The position numbers and the translations under genes are program-made. From the NCBI GenBank assembly GCA_027038235.1, contig JALVXV010000162.1, positions 1 through 10,761 of the forward strand: a stretch of DNA of 10,761 nucleotides, given 5' to 3'. The notes below the pieces were generated by a model. That model ran no database searches and was not told the DNA's origin. It saw only the letters and a list, made by a program, of their open reading frames with translations. Positions within the stretch are counted from its first letter, which is position 1, and each line of letters opens with the position of its first letter. The stretch comes from Campylobacterales bacterium. GTDB lineage: Bacteria > Campylobacterota > Campylobacteria > Campylobacterales > JALSKU01. This document shows positions 7,022 to 10,761 of the stretch, piece by piece.

Positions 7022-7522
7022 ATGTTAGCAGTTGCATCACAAATTGTATTTTGTCTTATTTTAGCAGCAATTATAGGAGCTATTATAGGTTATATATTGG
7101 GGAAAAACTCTTGTCAAGATTGCGAAGAGCATAAAGAGTATAATGTTGTATCTGAAGATGATAGTGTTCAAGAGGATAGTAGTGCCGATGAACAAGAGCA
7201 AAACAAAGTAGAAGATCAGGGTAAGGCACCACCAGTATTGAGTGAACCAAGAAATGGAAAAAAGGATAATTTGCAACTTATAAAAGGTATCGGCAGAGTT
7301 ATAGAAGAGACACTTAATAAAAAGGGTATTTTTCATTTTGATCAGATTGCAAATTGGAGCGAGGAGGAGATCAAATGGATAGACAATGCCATATCATTCC
7401 CAGGAAGAGCAAAAAGAGAAAAATGGGTAGAACAGGCTAAAAAGTTAGCTTCAGGCGAAGAGACAGAGTTTTCAAAAAGGGTAGAAAGAGGCGAAGTTAG
7501 CACCAGTCAAAAATCGTCATAG
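7022..7522 (+). CDS. Membrane-anchored H3TH-domain protein (COG3743-like)
   Basis: A 166-residue protein. Residues 4-26 form one membrane helix with a small-residue pattern (AAIIGAIIGYILG) that could support helix packing. CxxC (C31, C34) followed by EEH comes next, then an acidic, probably disordered linker (38-80). A helix-3-turn-helix domain (about 83-143) follows, with the signature LIKGIG, a QIANW segment and FPGRAKREKWVEQAK. That pattern matches the COG3743 class described as flap-endonuclease-like 5' DNA nuclease H3TH domains. No nuclease catalytic domain is present, so DNA or protein binding is more likely than cleavage. No charge precedes the helix and lysine follows it, favouring C-terminus in the cytoplasm, though the acidic linker makes this uncertain. 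The ATG lies 1 base after the OmpA-family gene's stop. Confidence 0.85.
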   Translation: MLAVASQIVFCLILAAIIGAIIGYILGKNSCQDCEEHKEYNVVSEDDSVQEDSSADEQEQNKVEDQGKAPPVLSEPRNGKKDNLQLIKGIGRVIEETLNKKGIFHFDQIANWSEEEIKWIDNAISFPGRAKREKWVEQAKKLASGEETEFSKRVERGEVSTSQKSS

Positions 7523-7530
7523 TCTATTTT

Positions 7531-7566
7531 TGGGACATCTTAGAGTTACTTTTTTAGGATGTCCCA
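7531..7566 (+). terminator. 12-bp stem-loop after the H3TH gene, possible terminator
   Basis: TGGGACATCTTA (7531-7542) pairs with TAGGATGTCCCA (7555-7566), 12 bp with one G-U, around a 12-base loop. It starts 8 bases after the H3TH stop codon, as expected of an operon terminator. No T-run follows immediately; TATTTTT comes about 10 bases later. It is therefore not a textbook intrinsic terminator and could instead protect the 3' end of the message. Confidence 0.5.
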
Positions 7567-7595
7567 TATTAGAAATATTTTTAAAATAACTCTAA
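7540..7595. repeat. 9-bp perfect inverted repeat overlapping the stem-loop
   Basis: TTAGAGTTA (7540-7548) is the exact reverse complement of TAACTCTAA (7587-7595). The left arm lies in the loop and the inner 3 bases of the neighbouring stem-loop. The downstream arm could pair with that loop (6 bp without breaking the stem), giving a pseudoknot-like shape, or compete with it. It lies upstream of the cbpA promoter, so it would be in the tail of the OmpA-H3TH transcript. Confidence 0.5.
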
Positions 7596-7690
7596 ATTTT
7601 ATCTCATATACCGACAAATCCAATAAAGCCAATATTTCTCTTGTATTCCAAAGAGTTAAAGATATTTGTGGGTATTTTTGATGAATATAG

Positions 7691-7711
7691 GTTGATTGAC
7701 ATAGACTAAAC
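7691..7711. promoter_or_regulatory. HAIR-like inverted repeat, probable HspR operator
   Basis: GTTGATT, seven bases, then ACTAAAC. The HAIR consensus bound by HspR is CTTGAGT-N7-ACTCAAG. Each half here matches 5 of 7, the spacing of 7 is exact, and the two halves are near-palindromic (GTTGATT against GTTTAGT). The site covers the -35 box of the cbpA-hspR promoter, so bound HspR would block RNA polymerase. The hspR gene itself lies in the controlled operon. A weaker version (9 of 14) lies at 7640-7660. Confidence 0.6.
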
Positions 7712-7725
7712 TTTTATGATATAAT
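7696..7725 (+). promoter_or_regulatory. Consensus sigma-70 promoter of the cbpA-hspR operon
   Basis: TTGACA at 7696-7701 and TATAAT at 7720-7725, both perfect, 18 bp apart. The expected start near 7732 gives a leader of about 25 bases with AAGGAG at 7745-7750. Such a full -35 is uncommon in Campylobacterota and implies a strong promoter that needs a repressor, consistent with the HAIR-like site lying over it. Confidence 0.8.
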
Positions 7726-7756
7726 TACGGTCAAAGAATGTAATAAGGAGTTAAAA

Positions 7757-8635
7757 GTGAGCAATAGTCTATATGAAACATTGGGAGTTAGCAAATCTGC
7801 CTCTGCAGATGAGATAAAAAAAGCCTATAGACGTCTTGCTAGAAAGTATCATCCAGATATCAATAAAAGTCCTGATGCAGAAGAGAAATTTAAAGAGATA
7901 AATGCAGCTTATGAGATATTAAGCGATCCTCAGAAGAGAAAACAGTATGATATGCATGGGGATAGCATTTTTGGTGGACAAAATTTTCATGACTTCGCCT
8001 CATCTCATGGTAATGCTGCAGACCTTGATGAAATACTTAGAAATATATTTGGTGGAGGCGGTTTTGGCGGCTTTAGTAGTGGTGGCTTTGATGGCTTTGG
8101 AGGTGGCTTTGGAACATACCAAAGACAAAGAGAGCCAGATCTTGATGTTACTGCTAGAATAACTATACCTTTTGATGTTGCCGTACTTGGTGGAACTCAT
8201 GCTATCAATTATGATAATGAAAGTTTTAGTGTAAAGATACCAGCAGGTATAAAAAATGGAGAAAAGTTAAGGATAAAAGGAAAAGGAAAGAGTTATAATG
8301 GAAAGAGAGGAAACCTCTATCTTATAGTTGAAGTTGCTCCAAGTAATGAGTATGAAAGAGTAGGTAATGATCTATATAAAAGTTTTGATATACCATTGAA
8401 AATTGCAATGTTTGGTGGAAAGGTTAAGGTAAAAACTCATTATAAGGATATAACTTTAAAAGTTGGAAAAGATACTAAGCAGGGACAAAAATTTAGAGTC
8501 AAAGGGTATGGTGTAGTAGATAGAAAATCTGGTGTTAAGGGTGATTTGTATCTAAAAGCCAATATAATTTTACCAAAAGTTGAAGAATTAGATGAAGATT
8601 TGGTAAAATTGATGAAAGAAAAATTACCTGAATAA
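7757..8635 (+). CDS. cbpA: DnaJ-class J-protein CbpA (no zinc finger)
   Basis: Cytosolic Hsp70 (DnaK) co-chaperone of 292 residues. The J-domain (about 4-66) contains HPD at 32-34, which stimulates DnaK ATPase. A G/F-rich linker (about 70-125, with GGFGG runs) follows, then two C-terminal substrate-binding beta domains (about 127-290). The CxxCxGxG zinc-finger repeats of true DnaJ are absent, placing it with CbpA/class II J-proteins. The start is GTG at 7757, chosen because AAGGAG lies 6 bases upstream and the family N-terminus SLYETLGV follows at once. It is the first gene of an operon with hspR 11 bp downstream, the pairing known in Campylobacter and Helicobacter. Regulation is probably by HspR through the HAIR-like site overlapping its promoter. 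Confidence 0.96.
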   Translation: MSNSLYETLGVSKSASADEIKKAYRRLARKYHPDINKSPDAEEKFKEINAAYEILSDPQKRKQYDMHGDSIFGGQNFHDFASSHGNAADLDEILRNIFGGGGFGGFSSGGFDGFGGGFGTYQRQREPDLDVTARITIPFDVAVLGGTHAINYDNESFSVKIPAGIKNGEKLRIKGKGKSYNGKRGNLYLIVEVAPSNEYERVGNDLYKSFDIPLKIAMFGGKVKVKTHYKDITLKVGKDTKQGQKFRVKGYGVVDRKSGVKGDLYLKANIILPKVEELDEDLVKLMKEKLPE

Positions 8636-8646
8636 GGAGAGCTAAA

Positions 8647-9021
8647 ATGCATGGATATGATGAGCCAGTATATTTGATAAGTGTTGTTGCAAAAGTATTA
8701 TCTATTCATCCTCAAACATTAAGACAGTATGAGAGAGAGGGGCTGATAGAACCCTCAAGAACTGAGGGAAGAATGAGACTTTACTCTCAAAAGGATATAG
8801 ATAAGATAAAAATGATATTAAGACTTACTAGAGATTTGGGAGTAAATCTTGCTGGAGTTGATATAGTTTTGCAATTTAAAGAGCAGATTGATGAGCTTGA
8901 AGAGGAGATTGATAGGCTAAAAAATGAGTTAGCAACCCTGAAAAAGCAAGGCACTATACAGAGCAATAAAAGCCTTATCAAGAAAAAACATGTATATGAT
9001 ATTATCCTTTTTGGAGAATAA
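8647..9021 (+). CDS. hspR: MerR-family heat-shock repressor HspR
   Basis: DNA-binding repressor of 124 residues controlling chaperone operons. The N-terminal winged helix-turn-helix (about 8-75) includes VYLISVVAKVLSIHPQTLRQYEREGLI, whose LRQYEREGLI part is the usual MerR/HspR signature. A charged coiled coil (76-101) probably dimerises, and a short basic tail follows. No cysteines for metal sensing are present, consistent with HspR rather than a metal-responsive MerR. AAGGAG (8634-8639) overlaps the cbpA stop codon and sits 7 bases before the ATG. It likely represses its own operon. Family knowledge suggests DnaK or CbpA can modulate HspR activity; nothing here shows which. Confidence 0.95.
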   Translation: MHGYDEPVYLISVVAKVLSIHPQTLRQYEREGLIEPSRTEGRMRLYSQKDIDKIKMILRLTRDLGVNLAGVDIVLQFKEQIDELEEEIDRLKNELATLKKQGTIQSNKSLIKKKHVYDIILFGE

Positions 9022-9048
9022 ATTCACAATTTTTAAACATTTTTTTGG

Positions 9049-9054
9049 TATCAT
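9049..9054 (+). promoter_or_regulatory. Candidate -10 box of the second two-component operon
   Basis: TATCAT (5 of 6 to TATAAT), about 30 bases before the first gene. Upstream are two T-rich tracts starting CAATTTTT (9027) and CATTTTTT (9038), 11 bp apart, in place of a -35. This is the periodic pattern seen in Campylobacter promoters, but AT-richness makes it weak evidence. No terminator is visible after hspR, so read-through is also possible. Confidence 0.35.
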
Positions 9055-9084
9055 TAAGTTCACTTCTTTTTAGAGAGTTTATAT

Positions 9085-9315
9085 ATGAGAAAGATAGTAT
9101 CTATTTTACTTTTGTGTTTTGGTGTGTGGGCTACAGATTTTGCGGCTATGAGTACACAGGAGTTACTTGCTATCATGAACTATACTATTGAAAAAAAAGA
9201 TCAAAGCATGATACTAAATGAATTAAAAAGTAGAATTTCTGAAATGTCTGCAAAAGAAAAAAATATATATAAAAAAAATCTGGAACTTTTAAAAAAACAA
9301 GATGCCAAAAAATAA
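9085..9315 (+). CDS. Small exported protein, DUF1104-like
   Basis: A 76-residue protein with a Sec-type signal peptide (MRK, then SILLLCFGVWA, cleavage near residue 17). The mature part is about 59 residues, charged and helical: FAAMSTQELLAIM, then ILNELKSRISEMSAKEKNIYKKNLELLKK. The STQELL start and the spaced R/K-E helix resemble the DUF1104 family of small periplasmic proteins from Campylobacter and Helicobacter. The function is unknown. The start has a modest AGAGAG site (9072-9077). Its last 14 bases overlap the regulator gene, so the two are translationally coupled. Placement ahead of a regulator and sensor kinase suggests it may be the periplasmic accessory or ligand protein of that system (inference). 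Confidence 0.75.
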   Translation: MRKIVSILLLCFGVWATDFAAMSTQELLAIMNYTIEKKDQSMILNELKSRISEMSAKEKNIYKKNLELLKKQDAKK

Positions 9316-9976
9316 GATACTTCTGCTTGAAGATGATATAAATCTAAGTGAAACTATTGAAGAGTTTTTGTGTGATGAGGGGTATGAGGTTGTTAGTGTC
9401 TATGATGGTATAAGTGCTGAAGAGAAGATATATGAGCAAAAGTTTGACCTTTTGCTTTTGGATGTTAATGTACCTGGGCTTAAGGGATTTGAACTTTTAA
9501 AAAAGATAAGAGGGGAGGGGAATGAAACACCTGCTATATTTATCACCTCTTTAAACTCTACTGATGATCTAAGTGATGGCTATGAGAGCGGTTGTGATGA
9601 CTATATAAGAAAGCCTTTTGCTTTAAAGGAGCTACTTTTAAGGGTACAAACTATCTTAAAAAGAGGTTTTTTTCATAAAAATGAAAATAGAGTTGCTATA
9701 AAAAATGGAATTTATTATGACCTTGATAGTAATGAATTGATAAAAAATGATGAAAAGGTGGTACTAAACAATAAAGAGAACAAGCTTTTAAGACTCTTTT
9801 TAAAATATCAAAATCAAATCATATCTCATGAAAAGATTTATGAAACTTTATGGGATTATGATGAGACCTATAGCGATAGTGCCTTAAGAACTTATATAAA
9901 AAATCTTAGAAAAATACTAGGAAAAGAGAGTATTGAGAGTATTAAAAAGCTAGGATATAAGCTTGTTACAGAGTGA
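9302..9976 (+). CDS. OmpR-family response regulator
   Basis: A 224-residue transcription regulator. The receiver domain (about 4-118) has the acidic pair D11-D12, phospho-acceptor D54 (LLLLDVNVPG), switch T82 and K104 (YIRKPF). The winged-helix domain (about 128-222) includes a central NKENKLLRLFLKY and a closing LRKILGKESI...KLGYKL. It begins inside the preceding small gene with no strong ribosome site nearby (GGAA at 9282 is 16 bases away), so translation probably depends on coupling. The next gene, its cognate kinase, starts 14 bases before this one ends. It differs clearly from the CprR-like regulator in this window. I recall C. jejuni DccR near the same locus, but the orientation differs and I do not assign that name. 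Confidence 0.92.
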   Translation: MPKNKILLLEDDINLSETIEEFLCDEGYEVVSVYDGISAEEKIYEQKFDLLLLDVNVPGLKGFELLKKIRGEGNETPAIFITSLNSTDDLSDGYESGCDDYIRKPFALKELLLRVQTILKRGFFHKNENRVAIKNGIYYDLDSNELIKNDEKVVLNNKENKLLRLFLKYQNQIISHEKIYETLWDYDETYSDSALRTYIKNLRKILGKESIESIKKLGYKLVTE

Positions 9977-10761
9977 AAAAAAGAGTCTGCTCTCTTTTTT
10001 ATCCTTATATGCTTTTTTTTCCGTTATAATTTTATCTTTTATAGCTTTTTTATATTATAATTTTCAAAAAGATTTGATGCTTCAAAGAGATAGGGAATTA
10101 TTACAAAACTACTCTAAAAATTTTATAGTAAAATTAAAAAAACTTCATAGAAATTTTTCAAAAACCCATATATATCCTACTGATAAAAATATCAGGACAG
10201 CTATCTATGATAGTGATAGAGTAAAGATATTTTCTCTTTTGAAGGTAGAGCCTGATCTAAATAGAGTTTTGTATGAAAAAAATGGTCAAATTCATTTCAT
10301 AAAAGAGCCTGAAGAGTACTATTTGGGAGCGAAGTATATAGTTTTTGAAAAGAGTGATGATAAAATCTGGCTAAAAAATTTTTATAAAAAAATAGTTTTG
10401 TATGGTATTCCTGTTTTTATACTTATTATCATTGTGGGATATTTTTTGATGAAACTTTTTTTAAAACCTATGAGAGATACACTTTTACTTTTGGATAGAT
10501 TTATTAAAGATACCACTCATGAGCTAAATACCCCAGTAAGTGCGATACTAGCAAATGTTGAAACGATAGATAAAGATGGTTGTAGTGAAAAAAATCTAAG
10601 AAAAATTAAAAGGATAAATATAGCAGCTAAAACTATTTCTAATATTTATCAGGATTTGACATATCTTATACTAAATCACAAACTCCAAAAAAAAGATGAA
10701 GATGTAGATGTGAGCAGAATTTTAAAAGAGAGATGTGATTATTTTCAAGAAATTGCAAAAA
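9963..10761 (+). CDS. Sensor histidine kinase, 3' end beyond window
   Basis: Cognate inner-membrane kinase of the preceding regulator; 266 residues are visible. I chose TTG at 9963 because AGGA (9952-9955) lies 7 bases upstream, no ATG or GTG in this frame precedes the first membrane helix, and the N-terminus KKSLLSFLSLY then sits just before TM1 (about 9-32). A sensor loop (about 33-142), TM2 (about 144-163) and a very short juxtamembrane segment follow. The H-box RFIKDTTHELNTPVSAI has phospho-acceptor H186 (codon 10518-10520). Little room is left for a HAMP domain between TM2 and the H-box, a compact layout. The ATP-binding domain lies beyond the right edge. The 14-bp overlap with the regulator indicates coupled expression. 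Confidence 0.9.
   Translation, partial: MLQSEKKSLLSFLSLYAFFSVIILSFIAFLYYNFQKDLMLQRDRELLQNYSKNFIVKLKKLHRNFSKTHIYPTDKNIRTAIYDSDRVKIFSLLKVEPDLNRVLYEKNGQIHFIKEPEEYYLGAKYIVFEKSDDKIWLKNFYKKIVLYGIPVFILIIIVGYFLMKLFLKPMRDTLLLLDRFIKDTTHELNTPVSAILANVETIDKDGCSEKNLRKIKRINIAAKTISNIYQDLTYLILNHKLQKKDEDVDVSRILKERCDYFQEIAK

Noticed and set aside
7531..7566. Stem-loop as a bidirectional or canonical intrinsic terminator
   Set aside because: No T-run follows it on either strand; the minus strand exits into A-rich sequence and no minus-strand gene ends there. It is kept only as a possible plus-strand terminator.
7559..7681. 40-codon open frame starting ATG in the intergenic region before cbpA
   Set aside because: The start lies inside the right arm of the stem-loop, there is no spaced ribosome site, and the peptide has no recognisable features.
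7587..7753. TAACTC (7587-7592) complementary to GAGTTA (7748-7753) at the cbpA ribosome site, suggesting an RNA thermometer
   Set aside because: The cbpA promoter (7696-7725) lies between them, so the upstream arm is not in the main cbpA transcript, and 6 bp in AT-rich DNA is weak.
9973..9975. GTG overlapping the regulator stop as the start of the sensor kinase
   Set aside because: That frame reaches a stop after about 18 codons; the kinase is in another frame, with a TTG at 9963 and AGGA upstream.
1..10761. Mobile element, prophage, CRISPR or toxin-antitoxin content
   Set aside because: No transposase, integrase, repeat-spacer array or terminal inverted repeat was seen. Codon use and base composition look even across the window.

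Overview
This window is low-GC, gene-dense bacterial DNA. It codes isoleucine mostly as ATA and arginine mostly as AGA. The block htrA / ArsR-CprR-type regulator / ArsS-CprS-type kinase on one strand, divergent from cbpA-hspR on the other, matches the arrangement I recall from Campylobacter jejuni (cprS-cprR-htrA next to cbpA-hspR). I therefore read it as Campylobacterota (Epsilonproteobacteria), but I cannot name the genus from sequence alone.

Left (1-1467, + strand): the 3' part of purH (IMP cyclohydrolase / AICAR formyltransferase), cut by the window edge. It ends 21 bp from the tail of a convergent operon.

Minus-strand operon (6368 down to 1489): htrA (periplasmic serine protease/chaperone), a CprR-like response regulator, a CprS-like kinase, a small stand-alone protein with a degenerate GGDEF fold, and a membrane diguanylate cyclase. 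Gaps are 8, -4, 12 and 40 bp. The last two genes look complementary. The cyclase has an intact GGDEF active site but has lost the arginine of its RxxD inhibitory site. The small protein has lost GGDEF but keeps RxxD at the correct spacing. The cyclase's membrane region resembles the input domain of the DSF sensor RpfC.

Divergent centre (6369-6531): candidate promoters for htrA (leftward, with an 11-bp-period direct repeat where a -35 box would sit) and for a two-gene rightward cassette. The cassette encodes an inner-membrane-anchored OmpA-type peptidoglycan-binding protein and a membrane-anchored protein with a cytoplasmic-facing H3TH (COG3743-like) domain. The cassette separates htrA from cbpA, which I recall as adjacent in C. 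jejuni.

Heat-shock operon (7691-9021, + strand): a perfect TTGACA-18-TATAAT promoter, a HAIR-like inverted repeat across its -35 box, then cbpA (zinc-finger-free J-protein) and hspR (MerR-type repressor). This suggests autoregulation by HspR.

Right (9085 to the end, + strand): a second two-component operon with overlapping genes: a small exported DUF1104-like protein, an OmpR-type regulator, and a sensor kinase that starts at TTG and runs off the window. Overall the region links envelope protein quality control, heat shock, two envelope-sensing two-component systems and c-di-GMP signalling. I saw no tRNA, rRNA, CRISPR array, insertion sequence or prophage gene.
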